Shown: positions 45,527 to 57,510 of the stretch, one piece after another
How positions within the stretch are numbered: the stretch's first letter is position 1
Layout of the letters: each line of letters begins with the position of its first letter
Source: Heterostelium album PN500
Taxonomy: Eukaryota > Evosea > Eumycetozoa > Acytosteliales > Acytosteliaceae
Direction: 5' to 3'
NCBI RefSeq assembly: GCF_000004825.1
Contig: NW_008805077.1
Location: forward strand, 487,678-551,677
Length of the DNA stretch: 64,000 nt
The notes under the pieces: generated by a model
Told to the model about the DNA's origin: nothing
Database searches by the model: none
What the model saw: only the letters and a program-made list of their open reading frames with translations
Translations under genes and position numbers: made by a program

Positions 45527-47467
45527 ATGAAATATACATTATTATTTTTATCGACATTGGTTCTTTTGGGATCAATTCAATATATTCAATCTACCCCATT
45601 AGATGATTATGTAAATGCACCAGATGCAAGGTAATAATATTATTTGATATTTCACTTGATTTAACTATTTCGCTTAATAATCAATCTAATAATAATATTT
45701 TTATTTGTTATAGCTATAAATGGACTTTAAATAACACAATTCATGCCACCACATATACTGCCTTTATTTTAGAATTGAGTATGGCTTTTTTTTTCCTTTT
45801 CTTTTTTTTTTTTTTTAAATCTTAATTTTATATTTTTATATTAATTAACAAACTTTAATATAATTTAGCATCACAAACATGGATGACTACAGCTGAATCA
45901 GATTGGCCAGTTTGGAAGCATTGGTTATCAATGTAAGTAAAACAAAAATGTTACATATTCAATTACAATATATAATGGAAAGTTTGTTAACAATCTATTT
46001 AAATTTCATATAGTTGTGTTCCAAATGAATATAGTTCAAGTACTGCTTTTATGTATGTAGATGGTGGTCATAACACTAACTGGCAAACTCCAAACAGTGT
46101 CGACAGTACCAGTATGTATTATCAAAAAAAAAAAAAATGTTATGTTATAGTTTGCTCAATATTTATATGTAAATAATATTATAGTTGAAATTGCATGTCT
46201 TGCTTCAAAGGGAATCACTGTTGGTCTCACTCAAATTCCAAATCAACCAATTATGTTCTTTAATGATGGTGTTGGTCGTTCTGAAGATGCATTAATTGCT
46301 TACACTGTTTGTATTAATAACAAATTATATTAATTATTCATTCATTTTTATTCTAATTTTTGATAAATTATTTTTGTAGTGGAGACATTTCTTGAATAAC
46401 ACTGAAGATCCAGTCTGGTTAGCAAGATTACCAATGACCAAAGCTGTTGTCAAGGCTATGGATGCAGTTCAAGAGTTTGGTAAGACTATTCCATACGATG
46501 TTCAAAACTTTGTTGTTGCTGGTGCATCCAAGAGAGGTTGGACCACTTGGACTACTGCTGCAGTCGACTCTAGAGTTGTTGTTGCCGTTCCAATTGTCAT
46601 GCCAATTTTAGATATGGTTCCAAATATGGGACACCAATGGCAAGCCTATGGTAACTGGTCATTCGCTATGCAAGACTATTTGGATCAAGGTATCATGGCT
46701 TATCTCAACACCCCAGAGATGGAGCAACTCGCTGCTATTGTCGATCCATACAGCTACATCGATCGTCTCACAATGCCAAAATACGTCGTTTGCTCGACTG
46801 GCGATGAATTCTTCTTGCCAGACTCACCATCTTTCTTCTTCTCACAATTGTTGGGTGAGAAACACTTGCGTTTGGTCCCAAATGCCGAACACAGTTTAAT
46901 TGGACACCAATTGGATATTATCATGGGTATCGTCACAATGAGTCGTCTTTACATCCAAAACCAAACTCGTCCAGAGTTTGATTACAACATTGCCTTCAAC
47001 TCGAACGGTACTGCCACCATCACCTTGACCGTTCAACCAGGTACCAAAACACCCTACAAGGTCAAGTCATGGGAAGCCATCACCGAGTCTGCAGAGCGTC
47101 GTGACTTCCGTTTGATCACCTGTATGGATCCAACCAAGTGCATCCAACCAATCCTCTGGAAGCCAGAGACCCTGACCGGTGTCAACGGAGTGTACACCGC
47201 AACCATGGGAGCTCCAACAGTTGGTTGGAGAGGATTCTTCTTGGAAGCCGAATACGTTTACGAAAACCCATTCGAGGCTGAATACACCATGAAATACACC
47301 TCTGAAGTCGCTATTGTACCAAACACCTTACCATTCCCACCATGTGGAAACAATTGTCAAGTAAGCTAACATATTGTACTATCAAATCATTTTTTTTATT
47401 TACTAACAAATTCTTTATATCTTTTATTATTTACCTATTTTTACAGCCATATGGTAATAAAATTTAA
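45527..47467 (+). CDS. aprA: AprA-like secreted protein (PhoPQ-activated pathogenicity-related family)
   Basis: Seven exons (45527-45630, 45714-45778, 45869-45932, 46014-46111, 46185-46306, 46380-47360, 47447-47467) give 484 residues with a signal peptide (MKYTLLFLSTLVLLGSIQYIQS). The protein matches the PhoPQ-activated pathogenicity-related family, an alpha/beta-hydrolase fold: LDDYVNAPDASYKWTL, TSQTWMT..DWPVWKHWL, YVDGGHN, IACLASKGITVGLTQIPNQPI, VAGASKRGWTTWTTAAVDSRV (nucleophile-elbow-like), GDEFFLPDS (Asp) and NAEHSL (His). In D. discoideum the member AprA is a secreted autocrine repressor of proliferation that also acts as a chemorepellent. Exons 2-5 are very short. The last exon codes for six residues only. 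Confidence 0.9.
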
Positions 47468-48409
47468 AAAAAAAAAACAAATCCAAAAATAAATAAATTT
47501 AGTAACAAATAGACTAATGTTTTATCCTTCAAATCAAAATTCATTATCCACAACAAAGAGAGTTGTTTCAAACAATTTTAATTTTTTTTTTATTCCAAAA
47601 GAAGTATTTGAGCACAACCTTCGATTGACAAAAGTATCGAATAAAAATTTGATAATGATTTTTTTTATTTATTTGTATATTTATCAAATCCCAATTTTTT
47701 TTTCCTATTAACTTTTTAAGGTCCGATACAAGAACTCAAAAAGTATTGGTACAAAAAAATTTTTTAAACGAATTGATTATTACGTGGGTTGGTTTTTTTT
47801 TTTTTTTTTTTTTTTACATACTAAGCTCCGTTACTCCGTTATAAAACCCACATTTTTTTTATTAACATCTCATTAAAATTTAATACCCTTTTTAGGCGAC
47901 AACAAACAAAAAGTAAACAACAAAATTATGCTATTCAATATAAATCTTAAATAAAGATATTCATAAAAAAGTTTTGCTTATTTCTTGTTTATCTCATAAC
48001 ACATATAAATTTAAATTAATTCCTCATTGAATCAAAAATAAAATATTATAATTATTTTTAATAAATAAAATAGAATATAAAAAGTCAATAAATAATAGCT
48101 ACCTAGAAAATTAAATTAACAAAAAGAAGAAAAAAAAAGTATGGTATAACTAAAAAATAAATAATCAATTAAAGAAAATATTAAAATAAAAATAACTATA
48201 ATTTAAATCTATTTTTATTTTTATTTTTTTTAAATTTAGAATTGTTCAAAAAGTACTCTAGAACTGATTTATTTATTTTATTTTTATTTATTATTTTTTT
48301 TTTTTTTACAGTTTATATATTTTATTTGTATTTTTATAATAATTAATTTAATAGATAAATTAGTTGATAGTTGTATCAGTTTCAATAGTATAGTTAATAA
48401 TTAGTAGAT
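47468..48409. other. Intergenic, AT-rich
   Basis: About 940 bases with long T runs (47790-47814, 48295-48308). An ORF at 47517-47711 is Phe/Ile-rich low-complexity sequence and not believed. Confidence 0.55.
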
Positions 48410-49681
48410 ATGAGTGGAGCCGATGCACAACCACATATTGGTGTATTGCCAAAACCAGGGACAGATGTAGTACTGTTGAATGACCAGTTAGCTATCATCA
48501 AAGATTGTAATTATAGATTGGTCAATTCGATTACAGGTGCCGAATCTATCCAAAAGGAGAAGGATTCCATCAATGTAAATGAACCGGTCAAGGGATACGA
48601 CCATCTCTTGAGAAAGATTAGTCGCTTGCAATACTACATCTCCATAGAGTCAGAAGATTTGATCAATTCCATCGAGCGATTGGAGAGTCTAGAGATTCAC
48701 GGTCATATCAAGCACAGAAGAAAGGAGAGAAGATTAAAGAAGAGAACAGAGTCATTGGCTGCGTTGTCTGCTGCCGCCGCACACTGTAAGGATGCACCGT
48801 CCACCCAACAACACGACGTAGCAGCAACATCAAGAACTACCACCACCACACAGCATGAGCACCAACACGAGAGTGCACATGGCCTAAAGGTTAGCAACGA
48901 ACCAAAGACCCACCACCATCTCGAGCCGGAAGACTTGGATGCCACCGTCCAAGATTCCAGTGAATCTTCCGATTCCTCGTCGGATTCGTCCGAGAGTGAC
49001 GAGGAGATCAAATTCGGACCAAGAAAATTAAGAAAATTCAGAAAGTTGCTCTTGGGAAAGATAGAGTGTCTCATCAACTATCTCGATAAAATGTCAAAAG
49101 AACTCTCAGAGATGAAGGATAGAGCGTTCGAGAGAAAGAAGATCATGCCACACATCCCATGGGATCTCTCATTGAAAGACAGTTTCGACCTACAATCACC
49201 AGAGGTCAGAAGAATGATCAATTCTCCACCACCTCCAGCACCACAAGCCACAACAACAACAACTACTACTACAACTACAACTAACAACAACAACAACAGC
49301 CTTGTCAACAATAATCCAGCGGTACTTCACAGTCACAATGGAGCACCATGCACCAACGCTGCACATCTCCATATCCCACATACTCATGTCAAAGCCATTT
49401 CACCATTGACAGAGTCCATCAATAACACTCGTATGCTTTCACCAATTACACCATCGATTGACCTGAGAGCAAGCCACGAGAGATGTTGCTCACCAGCATT
49501 CAATGAGCGTTTTAAGAATTTAAATATACAATCACCACAGGAGATCTTCCAAGTTGACAATATACAGTATGCTGATGAAGATGATTTTGACAATCAAACC
49601 TACACCAAATCACCATCAACACCAGTTCAACAATTAAATCAATACCGTCAAAGAAAGAAGGAAGATAAACAACATTCTTAA
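48410..49681 (+). CDS. Orphan protein with coiled-coil-like basic region and acidic Ser tract
   Basis: 423 residues in one exon. Residues about 45-115 are helical and charged (YDHLLRKISRLQYYISIESEDLINSIERLE, then RRKERRLKKR). A low-complexity Thr/His/Gln part follows, then an acidic Ser/Asp run (SSESSDSSSDSSESDEE). Next is another helical block, KFGPRKLRKFRKLLLGKIECLINYLDKMSKELSEMKDR, followed by IPWDLSLKDSFDLQSPEVRRMI, Thr/Asn repeats and SP/TP sites. The domain is not recognised. SP/TP clusters suggest a phosphorylated regulatory or cytoskeletal protein. GC-rich codon use supports a real, expressed gene. Confidence 0.8.
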   Translation: MSGADAQPHIGVLPKPGTDVVLLNDQLAIIKDCNYRLVNSITGAESIQKEKDSINVNEPVKGYDHLLRKISRLQYYISIESEDLINSIERLESLEIHGHIKHRRKERRLKKRTESLAALSAAAAHCKDAPSTQQHDVAATSRTTTTTQHEHQHESAHGLKVSNEPKTHHHLEPEDLDATVQDSSESSDSSSDSSESDEEIKFGPRKLRKFRKLLLGKIECLINYLDKMSKELSEMKDRAFERKKIMPHIPWDLSLKDSFDLQSPEVRRMINSPPPPAPQATTTTTTTTTTTNNNNNSLVNNNPAVLHSHNGAPCTNAAHLHIPHTHVKAISPLTESINNTRMLSPITPSIDLRASHERCCSPAFNERFKNLNIQSPQEIFQVDNIQYADEDDFDNQTYTKSPSTPVQQLNQYRQRKKEDKQHS

Positions 49682-49898
49682 ATTATCAATTTTATGCAAA
49701 AATAAAAAAAGTGTTTGTTACAACTATTCCATAACAATTTTAAATCTTTATTAATAATCTCAAAACAAATTTATTAACTCAGTAAAAATAATAAAGAACT
49801 TTTAAATTTTTTGAAAATTATATTTATATATTTTATATATATTTATCTAATATATATCTATTTTTTTTTACTTTTTTTCATTTTAATTATTATTTTTT

Positions 49899-51413
49899 TT
49901 AAATAGTATTAAAAAAATTTTGTTGTTGTTGTTGCTGTTGTTGTTGTTGTTGTTGTGATTCTCGTAACAAAGAGTTTAATGATGGTGATTGAGCCAATTG
50001 TTGATGTAGTTCTTCAGATGGAATCACTGTGATTGGAGGTCCTCCAAAGCTCTCTTCATATCTTACTTTGCATTCAAGAGCGGTTCTTGGAATCTTGGTT
50101 TGACGTCCTCTAGCCATTCCCTTGGAAACTTCCATCCAATTAATTTCACGACCTTCAATCTTGTTCTCTTGGATCTTCTTGTGGAGAATCTCATCTTCTC
50201 TCTGCGACCATTTGACTTCACGAGACATACATGACTTGAAGTATTGATATCTACATTGAATATCGGTTCTTGTTCGGATTTCCGATGCAACATTCTTCCA
50301 ACTTTGACCATGTTTCTCTACCAAACTAAACAGCTTTGATTCTTCATCTTCATCCCAACTACCCTTTCTAATTGCTGGACAAAGGACTCTCTTCCAATGT
50401 TGGGCACACTGAGCACCAGTTTTACCTCCACCAATTTGATGAGCAATCTTCTTCCATTGCTTATCACCATGTTCATGAACCAATTGAATCAATCTCTGAG
50501 ATTCTTCCTTTGTCCATTTATTTGGTGGATTTCTAAGTCCTCTACTAACACTTTTTCTTACTCTTTCTCTTTTCTAAAAATAATAAATAAATTAATTAAT
50601 AAAAAGAAAATTTTTTAAAAAAACAACAATTGTTTTTCATCAACTTACCTTTTTTTGAGAAGATTCATCTGGCTCATTTAATTCCAATGCTTTAACATCA
50701 ATAGTGATTTCATTCTCCTCGACACCATTATCTTTTAAAAAGTTGACCATCTTTTGACTTGGTTCAATCGATAGGAATAAATCTACCATATATTGGAAAA
50801 TTGATTTGTAGTTGTTGTCAAACACTGGAATAATTCTTAAATCTAATAATAGATTTCTAAATGAAATATCTTCGTTTAGATATTCAGAGATTGTATTGAA
50901 AAGTTGGTCTCTGGAATGATTATCCATGTATCCATAGAGAACTGGTGAAAGGAAGTCACGTAAATGATCTTCTGAATCATCGTCCATTAATTCCATGGAT
51001 GGAGGAGATTCAATTCCACCCATTAAAGACGGAGAGAATGGAATACCTTCATGTGAATTATATAGAGTTGGAGAAGTATGTTGGGGTACAACCATTTCAT
51101 TGTTTGAGTTGTTTGGGTTAAAGTATGGAGAGTTGGAGATCATGGTTGGAGTAGGTGGCGAAGCGATCATCGATAAACTGTAGGGTCTTTTTCTTGGAGA
51201 GGGAGAGCTAATACTGAAACCCTCTGGGACCCTGAAATCTGGTTGGGATGGCGCTGGAGAACCAATATGTTGAATTTGTTGGATTGGAACTTGATTGTTG
51301 CCATTGTGTACTATTTGTTGGAAGCCATTCGTATATGGTGAATTTGGCACTCCACAATAATTATTATAATATGGACTGACAGGGTAAACAGAAGGATTAA
51401 TCATTGTTAACAT
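49899..51413 (-). CDS. Myb protein with three Myb/SANT repeats
   Basis: Two exons (51413-50649 and 50573-49899) give 479 residues. The C-terminal third holds three repeats in tandem: KWTKEESQRLIQLVHEHGDKQWKKIAHQI...CAQHWKRV, SWDEDEESKLFSLVEKHGQSWKNVASEI...QCRYQYFK, and KWSQREDEILHKKIQENK...NWMEVSKGM...ECKVRYEESF. The regular Trp spacing shows DNA-binding Myb repeats. The third is extended by a basic insertion. The N-terminal half is Pro/Ser/Asn-rich with SP sites, then a folded-looking segment (DHLRDFLSPVLYGYMDN...FQYMVDLFLSI). The C-terminus is poly-Q. It is a likely nuclear transcription factor. The exact orthologue was not assigned. Confidence 0.9.
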
Positions 51414-53525
51414 TTTTATAGAGGTCTTTTGTTTTTTATATTTTGTTTAGGAAAATTAAATTATTATTATTAATTGGAATTGGTGAATAGGGTGATTTAT
51501 TTGTGTAATGATTTGGTTTTTTTTGGTTGTTCTGATGAAAATACGAATTGATGGATTCGAAAATCTCAACTTATCAAATAGATAGAGAAAAAAGAATTAA
51601 ATAAATATGAATAAATTAAATAAATAAATAGATTTATAAAATGAATGGTCAATATAATTTGGTTTGATTCAATTTATATTTTACAAGGTTGGTCATCACA
51701 ATTTATGATTAGGATGAAAGGTCACAAAGGATTGCTGACATATTTATAGTGATTAATATTTTAATTAAAAATAAAAAAAAATAAAATTACGGTGCTGATT
51801 ATTTTAATCGATGTATTAAAATGCTATTCATAAATCTTATTTCCAAATCCGAAAATAAATTCACAATCACACGCACTCACACACCATGTGATATTTGTGT
51901 TTGATCTTATGATGATGTGAGAAGTGTGGTTTTATTGTTGTTGAGTATGATGTTGATTTTGTGGGGAATTCCAACATATATGTATATATAAATACATACA
52001 ATCAGTATTTATTTATTTTATTCGACATTAAATTTTATTAGTATGATTTTTAATTTTGTGTGGTAAATCAATATGAGATATTGATTGTGATTTTCTTTTC
52101 CTGTCTGGCATATCAACCATAATGATTTTTTATCAAGATCTTGATAAAAAAACAATTGTGGTTACTAAACAGATTTTTATTTAGTTATATGGTAGAATAT
52201 TTTTATATTAGCATAGTATTGGTATTATACTTATCACAATTTAGTATCCAAAGTATAAACTCCGGTTTAGTGAATGGGTATGTACGCGCATATTGGAACC
52301 ATTGATCATGATGTGGTGTGTTTGAATTCTCCGAATATTAATGTTATTCAATTATATAGTTGTTATTTTGTTTAATTAATTATTTGTGTTTGGGAAAATA
52401 GCCTATACTCTGTCACTGTGAACTTTATTTATAATCAGAATTATCTTTATAACCCTATCTTTCATACTGTCAATAGATTTATTTGTTCAGTTAATTACCG
52501 ATTTCAAACTATAGTGACTGTCTATATTTTAAACATTATTGACATCACTTGTATACAGTCATACCTCTAAAATGATCATTAAAATAACTTATGTTCTTTT
52601 TTTTTGTTTAATTCATTAGTATTTAATAAGAATAAACAATTGATTATTAAATTAAACAATGTTAATTGTGTGTGAGTGTGTGTTTATATAAATATATTCA
52701 TACATGTATTATTATTATTATTAATATCAATTTTCGAATTGTGTTTATTGGATTCGAGCCACAAGTGCATTCGAAACATCGACAGGCAATAATGGGATAT
52801 ATTGATATCTTGTTTTACTATGCACACCAATATATATTTACATACCCTATAATATTTTTAAATTTGATTATCTTGATCAAATTTACCCAATATGGAAGTG
52901 TTGTTTTGGGTAACTATTGATGGTTGTCCAGTCATTTGAACCATGATGTAATCTTTGTAGTTTGACAAAGAAAATTTTCGCATTTCATCATCACCAACAC
53001 ACTTCAACACCACATTTGTCTGTCAACAGGAATGCTATCACTCACTTCATTCATAATGATCACACTCGCATTCCTGATATTAATCAACACATTAAATTCA
53101 TACTTGCTATTCAGACAACCACCACAATACAATTGAAACTAATTCACTAGAGTGATAGGCTAATTCCTCTCTTTCTCCTTTGGTGGTTCTACAAATTTAT
53201 ATTCCATTTTATTTAGTATTAAAATTTGTTGTTAATTTAAATTATATTATTGCTTTATGGAATTATATTTTGATAATGAGCACACTACTTACTACAACAT
53301 AATAAAATATAACAATTAAATACACACCAATTAAATTTAATTTTTATAATAATAATTTACACACAACAGATTAATGAATAGATTGTGATAAAGATGGTAA
53401 ATTAATATGGTAAGGTGACCGATATAGAGAATAAATATTGATTGTTCCAAGTTTGTTTGAGATATTAATATAAATAATACAACTTGTTATAAATATATAT
53501 ATATATATGTTTTTTGGATATTTAT
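51414..53525. other. Long intergenic region with a 26-bp palindrome
   Basis: 2.1 kb upstream of the Myb gene. It has A/T-rich spacer and complex stretches at 51830-51960, 52080-52340 and 52920-53170, without a believable frame or RNA gene. The palindrome at 52126-52151 is listed separately. Confidence 0.5.
52126..52151. repeat. Perfect 26-bp palindrome
   Basis: The 13-nt half TTTTTTATCAAGA is followed directly by its reverse complement, with AAGATCTT at the centre. It sits about 710 bp upstream of the Myb start codon. Confidence 0.85.
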
Positions 53526-55064
53526 TTATGGAGACCAGTCGTATCCTCTTTCATAGTCTTCATCGAAAAGAGTGCTGTAGATGGATGTTACGCCTGAGTC
53601 TTGCATCTTAATGGTGAAATCACGATTTGTCTTACGCCATTGTGATGGATCTTGATCGTAGGGAGGGAATGTTTGTGATCCCGATGGATAGTCAGTGTCA
53701 CCCCAGTTTCCAGTGGAAACGTAGACACGGTCATCGTCGAGAATCCAGAATTTCTGGTGAGAGTAAGTGTACATGTTGGCGTTGGTCTTTCTAATGGTGA
53801 TACCGGCGGCATTGAGGTGTTTGTAGCAGGCCAATGCACTAAGATAGTCGGTGTACGAGAAGATCTTGTTGGAAACCAAGATGGTGAGCTTACCAGTGTA
53901 GTTACCGAGGAGATCACACCAGTCAGAGTTGGTAATCTGGTAGATGTATACCTTGAGTGTCTTTGAGTTGTGGATGTCAGAGGTGACGATATCCCAAGCG
54001 TTGTCTGGCGAGGTGAATACCAAAGCATTAATATCTCCAGTGGTGGTTTGGGCAGTGGTGACAAAGCTTCCCGGGAAACTGGTTGCTGGTGGAATTACAA
54101 CATCGATATTTGATTTATCTTTGATAATCTTCATGTCTGAAGATGAGTAGGTAAGAGTTGGCCATGCAATACCCATATTCCAATCATATTCGAAAACAGA
54201 TGTAGTGAAATCTACGATAGGTGGTGCACCTTCAACAATAACACTAGGAAAAAAATAGAATTGAAAATTAATATCTATAGACAAGCTGATATAAATGATA
54301 TTATAAAAATTACTTACCCAGCTTCTCTGTTCTTCATGAACGAAGTCTTACTGTAGTTAATCGATGAGATAGAAACGATCTTACCGTCGATACTCATGTA
54401 CTTGGAGTGGAGGAAAGTGAGAGTAGTGAAATATTTAACTTGAGCACCAGCAACAGCCAAGAAACTGATTGGATCGATGTATCCGGTGGTCAAGGTTTGG
54501 TTTTGACTATAGTAGTTATTGGTGAGGATTCTAACAGTAACACCACGGTGAATGGCATTCAAGAGTGCATTGAAAATTGGGAAAGTCTCTGTAGTTCTTT
54601 GATCCTTAACAGTGCAACCATAGACACCGTTATAAGTCGATGAACAATATGCCCATGAACTGAAACTTGGGATGGCAATATCGATTGAACTTACAGCGTT
54701 CTTCGAGATAATAAAAAAAAATAAGAAAATTGTTAATAACTATCGATTGAAACATTGTTGTTAGCGGTTAACACTTTTTAAATTGCTTACAATAACCAAA
54801 TTAGTTTCAGTTTGAATGGATGTATCTGGTGAAAAATAAGTTGTCACTGAAAGTGGTCCGATATCTGCAGATGAGGTGAATGAAGCAACATATGTAGTAT
54901 TTTGCTATTGATTTATAGAATCGGTTTGTTAATATGAATTTTTTTTTTTATATAACGAACTTTGGAGATATATAATGACATACGAAATCTTGTGATAATA
55001 CTAAATTGATGCTCAAAGCAGCAATTATAGCAAAAGAAACTGATAAATATCGAAGAGATACCAT
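53526..55064 (-). CDS. Secreted phospholipase D-family protein (PLD3/PLD4-like)
   Basis: Four exons (55064-54984, 54904-54791, 54700-54318, 54243-53526) give 431 residues with a signal peptide (MVSLRYLSVSFAIIAALSINLVLSQ). Both HKD half-motifs are present: HSKYMSIDGKIVSISSINYS (H-x-K-x4-D) and HQKFWILDDDRVYVSTGNW (H-x-K-x4-D, with the following S/T-G-N-W). This two-domain layout in a secreted or lumenal protein is that of PLD3/PLD4 and related Dictyostelium PLD-like proteins. Those of mammals are lysosomal exonucleases or lipid-transfer enzymes rather than classical phosphatidylcholine hydrolases. The exact substrate is not predicted here. Several N-x-S/T sites fit a glycoprotein. Confidence 0.9.
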
Positions 55065-55796
55065 TTCTTTATTTCTGTTTCGAGAAAAGATACAACAAAA
55101 TCTAAAGTAATAATACAACTAACTAACTAATTGATATTATTATTGTCAATCTCTTAGGAATCAAAGCTGACTGTTGGTGATTGGTTTTTTTTTTGTTTTT
55201 GCTTAGGAACCAAATAAATATAAACTAACATCCAGATTAAGAAATAGTACAAAATCAAAAATCTAAAAACACAAAATAAAAATAAAATAATAAAAAAAAT
55301 AAAAATAAAATTTGCGATTTACAAGTTTTCAAATTCAAAGTGGTGCAAGCATCTCTTGTCAGGGGTATCCCAATACACGAGTGGACTTTTATCCTAATCT
55401 TACTATGTCTTAAAATTTCTTTTTTTTTTTTACAAAATTTTGATCTTTTTTTTCGAAATAAATATCATGATTCCCAGTACGAGCACAAATATGATCACAA
55501 CAAAAAACAATTAAATTTCATATCTTTAGTGGGTTTATTTTCGTGCCAGTGTGTATGATCTTCGGATTTATTATGTTGACGATTATGTTTGTTTGCATTA
55601 AGATAATTAAAAGATTAATTGTAAATAAAAATAAAAAGTAAAAACTATTGGGAAAGAAAATCTTTGTGATTCTACTTTCTTTCATATCTACAAAATTTTA
55701 TTAATTATCATTGGATATTATTATTATTATTGTTGTTGTTGTTGTTGGTGTGCACCAATAACCGGTTACAGATTGAATAATATTATCATATGTTTA
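55065..55796. other. Intergenic, nothing seen
   Basis: 732 bases of A/T-rich spacer between two minus-strand genes, with a GTT microsatellite near 55728-55750. Confidence 0.55.
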
Positions 55797-57216
55797 TTAA
55801 TCTATAGATTCATAGTTGTCTCTGATTTGATAGTAGGTTTTGATTACTTTCGACAGGAATATTATTAGGACGATTGCAGCCGCTAGAACAAATAGGAGAA
55901 CCCAAATCGGGAGAGAGTTGTCCGGTGGGATATTGAAGGGTGCTGGCAATTTGTAAAAGTAGATCGATGAGCTGTTGGTAGAGAGCAATACAACCGATGA
56001 ACGCTTAGAGTAGGTAGAGCTAACACCAATCTGATGGTTGGCAAGCAGGTCGGCGTCAAGCGGTTCGTCACCAGGATTGTTTAGATTGTAGAGAAGTATG
56101 TCACTTCCCAATGCAAAGAGCGCGTGGAATCCTGTTGAGCCAACAGCACCACTGTCAACGCCATCCGAAGCGGAAGTAGTCGAATCAACAACAGATAGCT
56201 TAGTTGAGGTTATTACTGTGATAGATGATGTTAGTTTGCCATCTTCTGTTAGCTGTAGTGATATCAAATGATTGCTTTCAGAGTTTGCAGCACCGCCTCT
56301 GCCGCTACCACCTATAAACACCAATGAGCTCGATGACTTTGTCATTGACATGATTGAATCGCCATCGGTGTAGTTAAACAACGATAGCAAGCTAAAATCC
56401 GACAAAGATAGTTGTAGAATCAAACCTTTATCTGAAAGACATCCAAGGAATATACTTCCATCTTTTCCGTTTACCTGCAGAGTAGAAGGATCGTATTCAA
56501 CTGACAATGCAAACAAACAATAATCAGGGTATAAATACTATAATAATAATAATAATTATTAAATTAATTTATATTAATTCAATTAGTATGAACTGTTTGT
56601 TTAAAATGTTTATTTATACTTATACATACAGAATCTATTATATAGAATTTATGATTGATTGGGTCACTTTGAATTTTATAGATATTGTTGGATGTGAATA
56701 GGTAGATGATACCATCGTTATCCAAAAACAAAGATTTATCAATGAATGGAATGCCACTTTGGTCTGACAGATCGATGGAGCTGAGAATTCTAAATGATTT
56801 ATCTTGCATCTTTAGAAGAGTGATAGAGTTATTATTATTGTAATTACTATAGGCATAGTAAAGATATCCATTCTTTTCATCCAAGTACCCGGTGGTCTTT
56901 ACTTGTTCTACAACTTGACCACCAACCAAAGGTATCGAGTTTATCAACATAACACTATTTACGATATCTCTAGTTGATATTTTAATTCTATATAAACAAC
57001 CATCATTGCTAGATGCCAATACATGATCCAGAGCATTTCCTGGATGGATTTTACAATAATTTGTTTTATTTAAATGCAAAACACCTAAAAAGTTATTATA
57101 ATTAGTAATATAAAATAAACTACAACACAATAAAATTTACCAATATTAAATTCTCCATTTATAAAATTTGAACAAATATATAAAAATAAAAATATAAAAG
57201 ATATTTTTTTGAACAT
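55797..57216 (-). CDS. Type I membrane protein with propeller-like ectodomain, unknown function
   Basis: Three exons (57216-57141, 57084-56630, 56537-55797) give 423 residues. There is an N-terminal signal peptide (MFKKISFIFLFLYICSNFINGE) and one C-terminal membrane segment (SLPIWVLLFVLAAAIVLIIFLSKVI) followed by a short basic/acidic tail. The lumenal part is built of short beta-like repeats with hydrophobic-Asp/Asn-Gly turns: SSNDGCLYRIK, DEKNGYLYYAY, LDNDGIIYLF, VNGKDGSIFLGCLSDKG. These suggest a beta-propeller (PQQ/WD-like), but no named family is recognised. A Ser/Gly-rich linker precedes the membrane segment. The middle exon border was chosen so that the third exon begins with YLYPDYCLFALSVEYDP. 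Confidence 0.78.
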
Positions 57217-57510
57217 AATCTAATCTTTGAACAACAACAACAGAGTTATAACTTATATTGTTGTTTATTATTTAAGAAATCACTTTGTATTGATATTAGT
57301 AACATTTCTTTTGTTTAATCAAATAAACAATCATTTTATTTTTATGACAACCAATCAAAACATAGTTATCAACATCAAAATATATATTTTGATTGGTCGT
57401 TTATTAAAAATGTTAGAAGTTGTGTTGTGTTGTTTGGGTGTTTTGTTTAAATCTCTATTATTTATTTGTTTGTTTAAATAACAATGATATTATTTTATTC
57501 AAATATTTAA

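Noticed and set aside
52666-52920. 84-codon plus-strand ORF
   Set aside because: Mostly Ile/Tyr/Phe low-complexity translation of A/T DNA without any family match.
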